This document shows, piece after piece, positions 47,758 through 57,221 of a stretch of 64,000 bases of DNA. The notes beneath the pieces were generated by a model that saw only the letters and a program-made list of their open reading frames with translations, ran no database searches and had not been told where the DNA came from. Origin of the DNA: Saccharopolyspora hirsuta (GTDB taxonomy: Bacteria; Actinomycetota; Actinomycetes; Mycobacteriales; Pseudonocardiaceae). The number at the start of each line of letters is the position of its first letter. Position 1 is the first letter of the stretch. The DNA lies in NCBI RefSeq assembly GCF_008630535.1, contig NZ_VWPH01000009.1:1-64000 (forward strand), given 5' to 3'. The translations under genes and the position numbers were made by a program.

Positions 47758-48588
47758 TCAGACCCTCGCGGCGGGCCTGGTCAGGATCTTGACCATCTCG
47801 TCGATGGTGCCGACCAGCTTGCGGCCGTCGGCCGGGGCGAGCGTGTACCACTCGCGGCCGTCGCGACCGGGCTTGCGCTGCGCCAGGTAGCAGCCCGACT
47901 CGGTGGCGAAGAACTGGAGGTTGAACGGCAGCGTGTGCATCCGGCGCACCTTCTGGTCGTACGCGCGGACGGTGAACAGCCCCTCCAGGGTCCGCTTCGC
48001 GGAGAACGCCTGCGCGAGCGTCTTGGCGTCGTTGCCGCGAATCCCGTTGGCGGACAACGCAGATCCGAAGCTCGACTCGCCACCGCTCATGCGCTTGGCA
48101 GCCCGGTCCAGCTGCTCGTACGGCACCGACACCGAAGCGCCCTCGCCAGCGGCGATCCGGCCGAGCAGGTTGACGGCATTCCCCGCCGGACCACCGTGCT
48201 CGTGGCGCTTGATGCGGATCTCCCGGAGCTGGCTCTGCGGTTCACCATCGGGCTGGTACGCCTGGATCGTGCTGCGGCCGTGCTCCACGAGGACGGCGTT
48301 GAAGCTCTCGCTGTCGCGGGAGTTGACCGCGAGCCCGACCGCCAGCGGCGGCCGGGCCAGCAGGTGGATGGCGTCCTCCAGGAACGGGTGCAGGCCATCG
48401 GCGTCGAGCAGGCCCTGCTGGGCCAGCTCCTGCTGCCCGCGCTCCGCCGCTGCACGGCGGTCCTCGTCAGTGGCTTCCACCGGCAACCAGCCGACCCGCA
48501 GCAGCGGGTGCAGCTGCAGGTCGAACTTGGTGCAGAGGTAGCTCGCCGCGGTGGGGGAAAGGCTGAGTTCGCGCCCCGCCACGATCAC
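47758..48588 (-). CDS. EspG family ESX secretion-associated protein
   Basis: A 276-residue protein of the EspG family, cytosolic chaperones that bind the tip of PE-PPE-like heterodimers for type VII export. FNAVLVEHGRSTIQAYQ and FFATESGCYLAQRKPG are typical of the central sheet. Its GTG start overlaps the stop of the PPE-like gene (GTGA), which fits a chaperone-substrate pair. Confidence 0.85.
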   Translation of the reverse strand: MIVAGRELSLSPTAASYLCTKFDLQLHPLLRVGWLPVEATDEDRRAAAERGQQELAQQGLLDADGLHPFLEDAIHLLARPPLAVGLAVNSRDSESFNAVLVEHGRSTIQAYQPDGEPQSQLREIRIKRHEHGGPAGNAVNLLGRIAAGEGASVSVPYEQLDRAAKRMSGGESSFGSALSANGIRGNDAKTLAQAFSAKRTLEGLFTVRAYDQKVRRMHTLPFNLQFFATESGCYLAQRKPGRDGREWYTLAPADGRKLVGTIDEMVKILTRPAARV

Positions 48589-49862
48589 CGGCCCCCGTTG
48601 GACCAGTCACCGAAGACCGGGGGCGCGACCTTCTCCATGTCGTTGGTGAAGACGTCGTCGTCCTCGGTCAACCAGCTGGGACGCTCGTGCTCTTGGTCCT
48701 CCTCGTCCTGCTTGCCGCGGCCAGCGCCACCGGCGCCGCCCATGCCGCCAGCAGCACCGCGACCACCGGCACCGGCAGCGGTCGAACCGCTGGCGCCGGA
48801 GCCCGAGCCCATGCCGCCGCCGAGGCCACCAGCGCCCGCACGACCGCCAGCACCGAGCTGCCCGGCACCACCGGCGCCGACACCACCGCGACCCATGCCG
48901 CCAGCGCCGCCCATGCCACCGCGGGCACCGCCGGGACCGCCGTTCGGCGACGGAGCCCATCGACCGTTGTAGGGGTTCTGCCGCTCCCAAGCACCGGTCT
49001 GCGGGTTCTGCCGGTAGAGCGTCCCGTCCGGACCGCGCACAACGCCCGGCGGAAGCCCCTGCCCCGGCCCAGGCATCGGGTTGGCCCACACCGGATTGGT
49101 AGCGGCCGGAGGCGTGGACGGGGTGGGAGTCGGCGTGTACGACGGAGTCGGACTCGGCGCCGAGGCCCACGAGGACGAAGTACCCGCCGGAGCGGAGGAA
49201 ATCCCACCGCCGCTCGTGTAACCGGAGGGGGTGTTGGAGTAGCCGCTGGGAGTGCTCGGGTAGGGCGTCGAACCCTGCGGCTGAGGGGGCGGCGGCTGGT
49301 CAGCAGGCTTGAACTCCGGCATCTGCGCGATGTTGGCCTCAGTCTGCGCGCTGTACCGCTCCATGGCCGAGGTGGCCTGCTGGCTGGTTTCGGTGAAAGC
49401 CTGCTGCCGCTCTTCGTAGTCGCTCATCCACCCCGTGATCGGGTTGGAGTCGAGTCCCCAGTCCTCGACCCAGCCCTTCTGCGGCGGGTCGAGAATCGCT
49501 TCTTTGCCGCTCGGCAGGGGGTCGCCCTGCGCAGGAAGGGACGAAAACGCTTCGCGCTGGTAAGTAGCTTGCTGCTCGAGTGCGGATCGAACGCCGACCG
49601 AGGTCTCGGCAGCGGCCTCGGCGTAGGGCTTGATCTCCGCGATCGAAGTGCTCGCGGCCTGCGAGGCGTCACCTTCGTGACCGGCCTCCGCAAGTCGGAT
49701 GGCAGCTTCGATGTTGCTGACCATGTGCTTGAAGGATGCTGCGACCGTTTGCCACGTTTCGATTCCGTGGTCTTTCGGAGCAGGAAGGCTCGCAGCGTCC
49801 GGAGCACCGCCCATTTGGTTGCGGTACTCCTTTGCTGGGCTCACGTAGCACATGTCGACCAT
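48585..49862 (-). CDS. PPE-like ESX substrate with Gly-rich tail
   Basis: A 425-residue protein. Residues 1-175 are helical and PPE-like (ETWQTVAASFKHMVSNIEAA). Residues 190-300 are a Pro/Ser/Thr linker. The next about 90 residues are Gly/Ala repeats (GGMGGAGGMGRGGVGAGG). It ends in the conserved C-terminus RPSWLTEDDDVFTNDM, then APPVFGDW, seen in actinobacterial relatives. It is likely an exported or surface protein guided by the following EspG gene product. Stop and next start overlap by 4 bp. Confidence 0.85.
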   Translation of the reverse strand: MVDMCYVSPAKEYRNQMGGAPDAASLPAPKDHGIETWQTVAASFKHMVSNIEAAIRLAEAGHEGDASQAASTSIAEIKPYAEAAAETSVGVRSALEQQATYQREAFSSLPAQGDPLPSGKEAILDPPQKGWVEDWGLDSNPITGWMSDYEERQQAFTETSQQATSAMERYSAQTEANIAQMPEFKPADQPPPPQPQGSTPYPSTPSGYSNTPSGYTSGGGISSAPAGTSSSWASAPSPTPSYTPTPTPSTPPAATNPVWANPMPGPGQGLPPGVVRGPDGTLYRQNPQTGAWERQNPYNGRWAPSPNGGPGGARGGMGGAGGMGRGGVGAGGAGQLGAGGRAGAGGLGGGMGSGSGASGSTAAGAGGRGAAGGMGGAGGAGRGKQDEEDQEHERPSWLTEDDDVFTNDMEKVAPPVFGDWSNGGR

Positions 49863-49882
49863 GATGTTTCCCCCAAAACTGG

Positions 49883-50476
49883 TTACTTGGCAGCAGGCAG
49901 CGTCGGGATCGATGCCTCCAGTGCCTTCTCAGAGATGGCGCATGGATCCGTGACGTCGGTCTGTGTGGTGAAGGAGTGGATCATCTCGGTGTTCGACACG
50001 GCGAGGAAGATCGAACAGGCGCCGTCCTGCGCTGGATTTCCCTGGTTCGCGCGGACGGCCGGATAGCCTGCGATGGTCAATTCCTCGTAGTCGGTGAAGG
50101 TCGACTTGTTGTCGTAGTACTCCTGGATCGAACGATCCTTGTTCACGGCGAGCTGGAGCGCGTCGTGGCCGTTCGGAGTCCTCCACATGCACGCATCCAC
50201 TGCGTCAGGGGAGATCTTCGGGCCATCGTTGATCTTCCCCTCGGGCTCGAATCCAAGAGAAGTCGCGGCCTGCGCCGGAAGCAGGTCGCAGAGAGCAACG
50301 GCCGAGGCATCCTTGGGGTTGCTGATCTGAGGCCCGGCGGCCTGGGTCTGCTGCGGACTCTCGGTCGGCTGGCCATTGCTGCCAGTGCCACCAGAGCACG
50401 CAGCCAACGTGCCAGCAACCACGACGCTGGCGGCGATCCCGCAGCTACGCTTGAGAACGCCCATCTTCGCCTTCAC
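49883..50476 (-). CDS. DUF3558 lipoprotein
   Basis: A 197-residue lipoprotein. The signal peptide (KRSCGIAASVVVAGTLAAC) ends with lipobox LAAC. The DUF3558 domain follows with VALCDLLPAQAATSLGFE and the second Cys in ACMWRT. GTG 50476 lies 6 bp after the WXG100-like gene; ATG 50464 is in frame. Family members accompany ESX genes in Pseudonocardiales; their role is unknown. Confidence 0.85.
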   Translation of the reverse strand: MKAKMGVLKRSCGIAASVVVAGTLAACSGGTGSNGQPTESPQQTQAAGPQISNPKDASAVALCDLLPAQAATSLGFEPEGKINDGPKISPDAVDACMWRTPNGHDALQLAVNKDRSIQEYYDNKSTFTDYEELTIAGYPAVRANQGNPAQDGACSIFLAVSNTEMIHSFTTQTDVTDPCAISEKALEASIPTLPAAK

Positions 50477-50482
50477 GCTTGA

Positions 50483-50809
50483 TCATGCCTCTCGTTGGAT
50501 CCGGTTCGCGTCAGTGGCCGCAGCGTCATCGTTCCGCCGGTACTCCTCCAGCGTCGCCTTGTAGGCATCGATCTTCTCGTTGAGCTTCCCACGAAGCTCC
50601 TTCACGGCCATGGTCAAGGACCCAGCGTTGCCTGTCGCGCGCTCCTGGATCGCCTGACGTGCTTTGGTGGTGTAGCTGTCCTGTGCTGTCAGTTCGCCAG
50701 GCTTCACGTTAACTGCCTGCTGGAGCAACGAGTCAGCGTCGTCCCGGACCTCTTCCAACTTCGTGATGGCGAGCTCCAGCGCCTTCGGATCTACCCGGAA
50801 CCCGGTCAT
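50483..50809 (-). CDS. WXG100-like ESX protein
   Basis: A 108-residue all-helical protein of WXG100 size. Helix-turn-helix halves join at about residue 45; the turn has no WXG (residues LTAQDSYT). The C-terminus has YRRNDD, matching the YxxxD/E export signal. It is the first gene of the operon and the presumed type VII substrate. ATG 50809 is the start. Confidence 0.8.
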   Translation of the reverse strand: MTGFRVDPKALELAITKLEEVRDDADSLLQQAVNVKPGELTAQDSYTTKARQAIQERATGNAGSLTMAVKELRGKLNEKIDAYKATLEEYRRNDDAAATDANRIQREA

Positions 50810-51047
50810 GTCAACGTCCCCCTTTGCTTGACACCTCTCGTTGCTGATCCATTCTCTGTGATCACCGCGCGTGACTACAGCAGATCGGACCGGCTAACAC
50901 TATGGCGCTGGTCACCCTACCGAGGTGCCCGGGGTGTCCTGGTGTTCACCCGGATGTCGCAATGCGTGATTTCGGTGGTTCGGGACCGTTTGCCCCAGTC
51001 GGTCGGTAAGGTGCTCTCGTCGGTTTCGCTCGTGACTGGGGGAAGTG

Positions 51048-52352
51048 TTGTCGAATCCGTATGGCACAGGGGGATTTGGTCAGTACCCGGCGGGGATGCC
51101 GGGCGTTCCGCAGCAGCCAGGGATGCCTCCGCAGCCGCCGATGGGTCCGCCGCCTAGGAAGAAGAAGCTCGGCCCGCGCATCGCGATCGCCGTGGTCGCC
51201 GGACTCGTCATCGGACTCGGCGGTGGGTTCGGGCTGCTGCAGCTCCGCAACTCGCAGCCTGCTGCCAGTGATGAGGAGGGCAAGCCCGCCACGCCGCGCT
51301 CGAATGTGCTTGTCGGGGCGTACGAGCGCAGGCCTGCGCCGACCGTCGATGGGCGTGTGATCGTGGACGCCTGTGCGCTGTTGCCGCCTGGCGAGTTGGA
51401 CAAGATCGGCATTCCGGTCAGGCACCCCGCGAACGTCTTGCACGGCTATCTCGACACCGATGTCGAAGGTGGTCCCTCGGTTTCCGAAGGCTGGTCGATG
51501 TCACCGGTTTCGGGGTGCAGCTACGCGGTTCACAGCGACAAGGGCCTTCCTGGGGTTTCGGTTGAGTTCAACGCTGCGCCGTTCACCAGCGAGGACAACT
51601 TCGAGTCGGAAGTCTTCGAGCCTCGGTCCAGGGTCCGGAACGGCTTGACCGTCTTCACCGGAAAGACGCGGACTGACGGCTGGGCGGCGGAGATTCCGGT
51701 CGGTGATCGCGAGTTCATCCGCGTGGTGCTGGATGAACCGGAATCGTTGCCCGACTCGTTCGGCGGAGTGCCGACCCGGCAGCTCTTCGACCGGGTTGTG
51801 GACACCGTCGTGGACAACTACCGGTCCGGCGCGGTCGGGGTCCAGGGGTTCCGGTACGAACAGCCGTGGGGGGAGGTCAAGAGCGCGTGCGATGTCTTCA
51901 CCGCCGCTGCATTCCGCGTCGCGACCGGTGAGCCGGACTCCGGCTGGGTCGAGGAAATCATCCCCGTCAGCGAGTACCAGATGCTGAACAGCCGGGTCGG
52001 CAGCTACATGTATCTGGAGCAGACCTGCCACCGGATCAGCAAGCAGCGCCTGAACTCCACCACCGAGGGTGCCGGGGAACAGGTGCGGGTCACCTACTAC
52101 CGGGATGCGGCTCAGGCGGCCGCGCACGACGACCACTGCCAGATGACTGTGGACATCGGTGTGCAGGACACCGGGGCCAAGCTGGGCGACGGCCAGAGCT
52201 GCGTCACGACCTTCCAGGATCTGACGACCTTCGAATTCCGGTCGGGGAAGCTCGGGATCTCGTTGACGGCGAACAAGGGTGAGGACCCGCGCGCCTTCCG
52301 GGACCGGGCAGTCCCGGTCGCGCAGCAGATCCTCCGCGACCTCAACGGGTAG
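51048..52352 (+). CDS. membrane-anchored protein with two DUF3558-like segments
   Basis: A 434-residue protein. A Pro/Gly/Met-rich cytosolic N-terminus of about 40 residues leads to a TM (RIAIAVVAGLVIGLGGGFGL). The external part has two similar openings: DACALLPPGELDKIGI (about 105-120) and SACDVFTAAAFRVATG (about 281-296). Each resembles the DUF3558 motif CxLL/F-x4-a-x3-G, so I read two tandem domains. The start is TTG 51048 (GGGGGA at 51038-51043) or GTG 51045. It is divergent from the WXG100-like operon, which encodes a single-domain DUF3558 protein. Confidence 0.75.
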   Translation: MSNPYGTGGFGQYPAGMPGVPQQPGMPPQPPMGPPPRKKKLGPRIAIAVVAGLVIGLGGGFGLLQLRNSQPAASDEEGKPATPRSNVLVGAYERRPAPTVDGRVIVDACALLPPGELDKIGIPVRHPANVLHGYLDTDVEGGPSVSEGWSMSPVSGCSYAVHSDKGLPGVSVEFNAAPFTSEDNFESEVFEPRSRVRNGLTVFTGKTRTDGWAAEIPVGDREFIRVVLDEPESLPDSFGGVPTRQLFDRVVDTVVDNYRSGAVGVQGFRYEQPWGEVKSACDVFTAAAFRVATGEPDSGWVEEIIPVSEYQMLNSRVGSYMYLEQTCHRISKQRLNSTTEGAGEQVRVTYYRDAAQAAAHDDHCQMTVDIGVQDTGAKLGDGQSCVTTFQDLTTFEFRSGKLGISLTANKGEDPRAFRDRAVPVAQQILRDLNG

Positions 52353-52457
52353 TCGGTCGCGACACGGTTCGCCGGGTTCTGTTGCGCGACTGCGGCGTGC
52401 GCACCTCGTTGCTGCCGACCGGAAAGCATGGCCTGCGGGCAGCCGTTCGCGGTGGGG

Positions 52458-53324
52458 TCAGTCTTCCTGGCCGGTGAGCTGTTGGGTGGTGATGACGGCG
52501 AGGAGGTCCAGTTTGCCCGCGCTGTCCGTGCCCACTGCTGGGGTGAACCAGAGCAGGCGCTGGCGGCCGTCTTCGCTGAACAGGTTGAGGCAGTTGACGT
52601 CGAGCACGCCCAGGGCGGGGTGGATGATGCGCTTTCGGTCGTTGCGGCGGAATGCCACGTCGTGCTCGGCCCAGAGCTCGGCGAACTCGGTGGAGCGGTC
52701 GAGCAGGTCCGCGATCATCGAACTCGCTTCGGTGTCCCGGGCGTCCCGTCGCGCTGCTGCGGCTCGCAGGTCAGCGGCGAACGCCCGGGACTGCGCCGGG
52801 TGGTCCTCCTCGGGGTAGATCCGTCGTGCTTCGGGGTCGGTGAACCACCGGTGGACGAAGCTCGCCTGCTGGCCGTGGAAACCCGACTGGTCGCCTAGCA
52901 GGGCGATGGCGAGCGGGTTCTGCACGAGGGTGACGTGCATGTCGGTGATGACCTGGGCGGGGGTCGAGGTCAGCCGGGTGAGCAGGTCGAGCATGCCGGG
53001 GTGGACGTGCGAGGAGAGGCCGCCCTGCACCGGGACGGGGCGATCGGCGAGGTGGTAGAGGTGATCGCGCTCGTCAGCGGTCAGCCGCAGGGCCCGTGCC
53101 AGGGCCGCGAGCATCTGCTCGGACGGTTGGGATCCGGCGCCGCGTTCCAGTTCGTTGTAGTAGTCCACCGACGCGCCCGCGAGCTGGGCCACCTCGTCCC
53201 TGCGCAGCCCGGGTACGCGGCGTCGCGGCCCGCGGACGAGCCCGACCTCCTCGGGGCGGATGCGCTCGCGCCGGGAGCGGAGGAACGCACCCAGCTCGGT
53301 GTGCTTCGAGGACTTCACGGCCAC
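52458..53324 (-). CDS. HTH regulator with MmyB-like ligand domain
   Basis: A 288-residue transcription factor. An XRE-type HTH (GLRRDEVAQLAGASVDYYNELERG) is followed by the MmyB-like PAS-type domain (VITDMHVTLVQNPLAIALLG). In related proteins the domain binds a fatty-acid-like ligand. GTG 53324 was chosen; an open N-terminal extension to 53375 would cover the operator. It is divergent from the SDR gene, the usual arrangement in which it controls the SDR. Confidence 0.9.
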   Translation of the reverse strand: MAVKSSKHTELGAFLRSRRERIRPEEVGLVRGPRRRVPGLRRDEVAQLAGASVDYYNELERGAGSQPSEQMLAALARALRLTADERDHLYHLADRPVPVQGGLSSHVHPGMLDLLTRLTSTPAQVITDMHVTLVQNPLAIALLGDQSGFHGQQASFVHRWFTDPEARRIYPEEDHPAQSRAFAADLRAAAARRDARDTEASSMIADLLDRSTEFAELWAEHDVAFRRNDRKRIIHPALGVLDVNCLNLFSEDGRQRLLWFTPAVGTDSAGKLDLLAVITTQQLTGQED

Positions 53325-53352
53325 CAGTCTGCGGCAGCCGGGGCAGCTGGCA

Positions 53353-53371
53353 CAGGGGATGCCATCCCCTG
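53353..53371. promoter_or_regulatory. palindromic operator candidate between HTH and SDR genes
   Basis: CAGGGGAT-GCC-ATCCCCTG is a perfect 8-bp inverted repeat with a 3-bp centre, in the middle of the 80-bp divergent promoter region. Placement fits binding by the MmyB-type regulator to control both genes. Inference from symmetry and position. Confidence 0.55.
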
Positions 53372-53404
53372 GCAAGGCCCGCGGGTGGCCCGCACCGTGG
53401 AGGC

Positions 53405-54163
53405 ATGACTTCCACCGACACCACCAGTGCGGCGGTCGGCCGGGTCGCGGTCGTCACCGGGGGCTCGCGCGGCATCGGCCGGGCCGTGTCCCACCGGCTC
53501 GGCTCCGACGGTTGGGCCGTCGTCGTCAACTACGTCACCGACGCGGCTGCTGCGGAGGAGACAGTCGCCGCGCTCACCTCCGCTGGCGGCACGGCGATCG
53601 CGGTCCGGGCCGACGTCGCCGAGGAGAAGGCCGTCACGGCGCTCTTCGACCAGGCCGAGGCGGAATTCGGGGGCGTGGACGTCGTGGTGAACGCTGCGGG
53701 ACGTCTGGCGCTCTCGCCCATCGCCGATCTCGACCTGAACGTCCTCGACCAGCTGCACCGGACCAATGTCCGCGGAGCTTTCGCGGTCGCCAAGCTGGCC
53801 GCCCGGCGCCTGCGCACAGGCGGTTCTTTCGTGGGCTTCTCCACCTCCGTGGTCGGCACCCAGTTCCCCAACTACGGGGCGTACGCCGCCAGCAAGGGAG
53901 CCGTCGAGGCGATGACCCTGATCCTGGCGCGCGAGCTGCGCGGGCGCGACATCACCGTGAACACCGTCGCCCCGGGCCCGACCGCCACCGAGCTCTTCCT
54001 CGAGGGCAAGACGGAGGAGCAGGTCGAGTCGCTGGCCAAGGCGCCGCCGCTGGAGCGCCTGGGCACCCCGGAGGACATCGCTGCTGTCGTCGCTTTCCTG
54101 ACCAGCGCCGAGGGGCGCTGGGTCAACGGTCAAGTCCTGCGCGCGAACGGCGGCATGGTGTGA
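53405..54163 (+). CDS. short-chain dehydrogenase/reductase
   Basis: A 252-residue classical SDR. The cofactor loop is VVTGGSRGIGRAV (TGGSRGIG), NAAG is present, and the catalytic pair Tyr160/Lys164 is in YGAYAASKGAVEA. The Asn in the first beta-alpha-beta end (VVVNYVTDA) suggests NADP(H). Substrate unknown. A tautomerase gene follows on the same strand 53 bp later. Confidence 0.94.
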   Translation: MTSTDTTSAAVGRVAVVTGGSRGIGRAVSHRLGSDGWAVVVNYVTDAAAAEETVAALTSAGGTAIAVRADVAEEKAVTALFDQAEAEFGGVDVVVNAAGRLALSPIADLDLNVLDQLHRTNVRGAFAVAKLAARRLRTGGSFVGFSTSVVGTQFPNYGAYAASKGAVEAMTLILARELRGRDITVNTVAPGPTATELFLEGKTEEQVESLAKAPPLERLGTPEDIAAVVAFLTSAEGRWVNGQVLRANGGMV

Positions 54164-54216
54164 CGCCCCGTTCCGCAGCCGCCCGCGCTCACCACCACGA
54201 CAACTGGAGGACAACC

Positions 54217-54426
54217 GTGCCATTCGCGCACTTCAAGGTTCCTGCCGACACCATCACCGCGGCGGACAAGAAGAAGATCATCGAACGCACCACCGACCTG
54301 TACGCCGAGATCTACGGGGAGCGGGCGCGGCCGACCACGGTCGTTCTCGTCGACGAGGTCGTTGACGGTGGTTGGGGCGTTGCAGGCAACGTCCTGACCG
54401 CCGCCGTGCTCAACGGCGACAGCTGA
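54217..54426 (+). CDS. tautomerase family protein
   Basis: A 69-residue protein of the 4-oxalocrotonate tautomerase-like superfamily. It starts MPFAHFKVPAD, giving the catalytic Pro1 after Met removal, and contains KKKIIERTTDLYAEIYGERA. GTG 54217 has TGGAGG 6 nt upstream. It likely works with the SDR on a carbonyl compound; such pairs with an MmyB-type regulator recur in actinomycetes. Confidence 0.88.
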   Translation: MPFAHFKVPADTITAADKKKIIERTTDLYAEIYGERARPTTVVLVDEVVDGGWGVAGNVLTAAVLNGDS

Positions 54427-54434
54427 TCGTCACG

Positions 54435-54470
54435 CGTGACGGCCCGGCACCGCGGTGCCGGGCCGTCACG
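54435..54470. terminator. perfect 36-bp palindrome
   Basis: Arms 54435-54452 and 54453-54470 are exactly complementary over 18 bp (CGTGACGGCCCGGCACCG). It lies between the convergent tautomerase (stop 54426) and peptidase (stop 54487) genes. Confidence 0.88.
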
Positions 54471-54486
54471 CAGCGGGAGATCCGTG

Positions 54487-56055
54487 TCAGTGCCAGTTGG
54501 ACTGGAGGGCTTTCTGGAGGAACTCCGGTTGTTGTGGGTGCTTGGACAGGGTGTTCACGCCCTCCGGGGTTGGTTGGGGGAGGGGTTCGCACGTCGTGTC
54601 CGGGCCTTCTCCCGGTTTGCGGGGTGGGAGCTTGCCCGTGAGCAGGTAGTCCGCGATCTGGTCGTCCAGGCACGTGTTTCCGCTCAGGGAGCCCGAGTGG
54701 GTCGTGCCTCCGGGGAGGCTGATCAGGCTCGCGTTGGGGAAGCGGTCCCGGGCTTCCAGGGCTCCTGGGAACGGGGTTGCCGCGTCGAGCTCTTCGCTGA
54801 TCAGGAGGGCGCTCTCGACCTCGCCGCCGTCCACCTCGACCGGCTTGCCCGGTTTCGCCGGCCAGAACCGGCAGGGGGCGTTGTACCAGGCGTTGGCCCA
54901 GGTCTCGAAGGGGGCCTTCGCGTGGGTCTCCCAGTTGTCGCGGCGCCACTGCTGCCAGCTCTGGGGCCACTTCACGTCCGTGCACTGGACCGACAGGTAG
55001 ACCGCGAAGCCGTTGTCGTCACCCGGCGGGTTCGCGCTGTCGTAGACCTTCTTCAGCGTCTCCCAGTCGCCGTTGTGGACCCACCCGGCGAACGCCTTGG
55101 CGCGGCTGTCCCACGCCGCCTGGGAGTAGCCCGCGGTCAGGAACAGGTCGGTCCACTCGTCGGGGCCGATCACCCCGCCCGCCGGTTGCCGGTCCAGCTC
55201 GGCCTGCTGCTCGTAGTACAGCTTCTCCACGTCCGCGCCGGTCTTGCCCAGGTGGAACGTGTCGTCGTGGCGGGCGATCCAGTCGAAGAAGATCTTGATG
55301 TTGCGGTCGAAGGCCACGTCCTGGTTCAGGTTCGCCCGGTACCAGACGTCCTCGACGTCCACCACGCCGTCCATCACCACGCGGCGCATCCGCTCCGGGT
55401 GCAGGGTGCCGTAGACCTGGCCGAGGTAGGTGCCGTAGGAGAACCCGTAGTAGTTGATCTGCTCGGCGCCCAGCGCCTCGCGGATGCTGTCCATGTCCTC
55501 GACGACATCGGTGGTCTTGATGTGGTCGAGCAGCTTGCCGGTGTTGCCGCAGGCGCGGGCGTAGCCCTCGGACCGGTCGAGCCAGGTCTGCTCCAGCTCC
55601 GGCGTGGTGGGCACGTAGTGCGGGCGGTCGTAGGAGAAGTAGTTCGGGTCGCAGGAGATCGCGGGCTCGCTGGCGCCGACGCCGCGCGGGTCGAAGCCGA
55701 TCCAGTCGTAGGCGGCCCCGGCGTTCTTGGGCACGTACGCGCCGAGGGCGGACAGCGTCAGGCCGGATCCGCCCGGTCCGCCCGGGTTGACCAGCATGAC
55801 GCCCTGGTACTGGTCCTCCGGCACGGTGTGCTTGATCCGGGAGACCGCGAGCGAGATCTGCTCGCCCGCCGGATCGGCGTGGTCCAGCGGGACCCGCAGC
55901 ATCCCGCACTCCGCCCCGGCCTTCTGCAGCGTCTCGTCGGTGCACGGTCCCCACTGGATCGGTGCCGGGTCGAAGTCCGGAGCCGCGTTCGCGACCGCCG
56001 GTGACAAGCCCGTCAGGAGTCCGACCGCGAGCGCCGCGGTGACGACTTTTCGCAC
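54487..56055 (-). CDS. secreted tripeptidyl aminopeptidase-like alpha/beta hydrolase
   Basis: A 522-residue exported serine hydrolase. The signal peptide runs from [16 protein letters not shown] to about AVANAAP. The oxyanion region is [10 protein letters not shown], the nucleophile Ser206 is in GFSYGTYLG, and a C-terminal TAP-like domain has the Asp region [14 protein letters not shown] and His in GGTTHSG. It resembles Streptomyces tripeptidyl aminopeptidase (SlpD/E, Tap), which cuts tripeptides outside the cell. GTG 56055 has GGGGGG upstream. Confidence 0.94.
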   Translation of the reverse strand: MRKVVTAALAVGLLTGLSPAVANAAPDFDPAPIQWGPCTDETLQKAGAECGMLRVPLDHADPAGEQISLAVSRIKHTVPEDQYQGVMLVNPGGPGGSGLTLSALGAYVPKNAGAAYDWIGFDPRGVGASEPAISCDPNYFSYDRPHYVPTTPELEQTWLDRSEGYARACGNTGKLLDHIKTTDVVEDMDSIREALGAEQINYYGFSYGTYLGQVYGTLHPERMRRVVMDGVVDVEDVWYRANLNQDVAFDRNIKIFFDWIARHDDTFHLGKTGADVEKLYYEQQAELDRQPAGGVIGPDEWTDLFLTAGYSQAAWDSRAKAFAGWVHNGDWETLKKVYDSANPPGDDNGFAVYLSVQCTDVKWPQSWQQWRRDNWETHAKAPFETWANAWYNAPCRFWPAKPGKPVEVDGGEVESALLISEELDAATPFPGALEARDRFPNASLISLPGGTTHSGSLSGNTCLDDQIADYLLTGKLPPRKPGEGPDTTCEPLPQPTPEGVNTLSKHPQQPEFLQKALQSNWH

Positions 56056-56191
56056 GATTGCCCCCCGTTCGTCCGGTTGGCGCCCACCTGGCGGTGAGCA
56101 ATGTGGACAGTAAACGGGATGGTCCGCGCCGGAGCTGCGCAATTGGCGAGAAATGGTCTCCCCGGGCGATGGTCGCTCGACGTCATCCGGG

Positions 56192-56250
56192 CGATTTCGC
56201 GCGAAATCGGCGGTCCGCGCACGTCAGCGGCGTCGGTTTCGCGCGAAATC
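56192..56250. repeat. two TTTC-GCGC-GAAA palindromes
   Basis: CGATTTCGCGCGAAATCG (56192-56209) is a perfect 18-bp palindrome. A second copy, TTTCGCGCGAAA (56237-56248), has the same right flank (TCGGCG). The centres are 42 bp apart, as for the pair upstream of dapB. The pair spans the gap between the peptidase promoter and the acyltransferase stop. Confidence 0.85.
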
Positions 56251-56255
56251 GGCGT

Positions 56256-57101
56256 TCAGCGCGCGTTCGGCCGCCAGGGGCTGGGCTTGTCCGTGGCCGG
56301 TCGGGTCGGGTCGAGGTGGTGGGGCGCGCCGAGTTCTCCCGCGCGCAGCGGGGTCAGACCTTCGGTGATGGCTCGCATGATGCGGTCGCGGGCCCGGGCC
56401 GCGTCGCCGACGCGGTCGGCGGACAGGTCGCTGAGGTCCACCGGGGCTCCGAAGTGGACGCGCAGCTTCGGGCGGCGGCGCACCGCGCGCAGCCACGAGG
56501 CGAACAGGATCCACAGGTCGCGGGCGCTCTCCACGCGGACCATGCCGTAGCACATCGCCTCGTGGGCGCCCCACTGGCTGATCGGCACCACGGCCGCGCC
56601 GGAGGCCAGCGCCATGCGGGCCACGCCGGTCTTCCCGCGCTCCGGCCACATGTCCGGTTCGAGCGTGATGCGGCCCTCCGGGTACACCAGCACCGGGTGG
56701 TGATCGCTGGTGAGCGCCTCGACCACCCGGCCCATCGCCTCGCCCGCCGTGCTCTTGCCGCGGTCCGCGCGGACGTGGCGGCAGCGGCGCAGCACACCGC
56801 CCAGCACCGGGGTGTCGAACAGGCCGCCCGTGGCCAGGAAGCGCGGGGCCAACCGGCGGGTGCGGCAGGCCGCGATCAGGACCAGGGCGTCCAGGTTGCC
56901 GATGTGGTTGGCGGCCAGCAGCAGCGGCTTGCCGCGCAGGTCGTCCGGCACGTCGCCGGTGACCTCCAGCCGACCGGTGACGGCGATGACGGCGCGGTCC
57001 ACCCGCATCAGCGCGCGCCACAGCAGCGGCGCGTCGCGGAACAGCGTCTCGCGGTCGGTTCGGCGTGTCGGCTCGTGCGGACCGGTCGGGAGGGCAACCA
57101 T
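56256..57101 (-). CDS. 1-acylglycerol-3-phosphate acyltransferase-like protein
   Basis: A 281-residue PlsC-like acyltransferase. The catalytic NHx4D is NHIGNLD (65-71) and the phosphate-binding motif is [12 protein letters not shown]. It transfers acyl chains to lysophosphatidate or a related lipid at the membrane. No strong TM, which fits a peripheral enzyme. ATG 57101; divergent from ftsK. Confidence 0.9.
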   Translation of the reverse strand: MVALPTGPHEPTRRTDRETLFRDAPLLWRALMRVDRAVIAVTGRLEVTGDVPDDLRGKPLLLAANHIGNLDALVLIAACRTRRLAPRFLATGGLFDTPVLGGVLRRCRHVRADRGKSTAGEAMGRVVEALTSDHHPVLVYPEGRITLEPDMWPERGKTGVARMALASGAAVVPISQWGAHEAMCYGMVRVESARDLWILFASWLRAVRRRPKLRVHFGAPVDLSDLSADRVGDAARARDRIMRAITEGLTPLRAGELGAPHHLDPTRPATDKPSPWRPNAR

Positions 57102-57221
57102 GATGGTCGAGGATCTCACGCCCGGTGCCCCGATCGGGGCAGAACGCCCGAGAAAACGTCCGAGCCGCCGACCGCCGTGGCTGTTGTGACGGGAGAGGCG
57201 GGTGCGGATACCGTGTGGGGT

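Noticed and set aside
47758-52352. Complete type VII secretion locus
   Set aside because: No EccB, EccC, EccD, EccE or MycP gene is present; ftsK at 57.2 kb is the septal translocase with gamma domain, not EccC.
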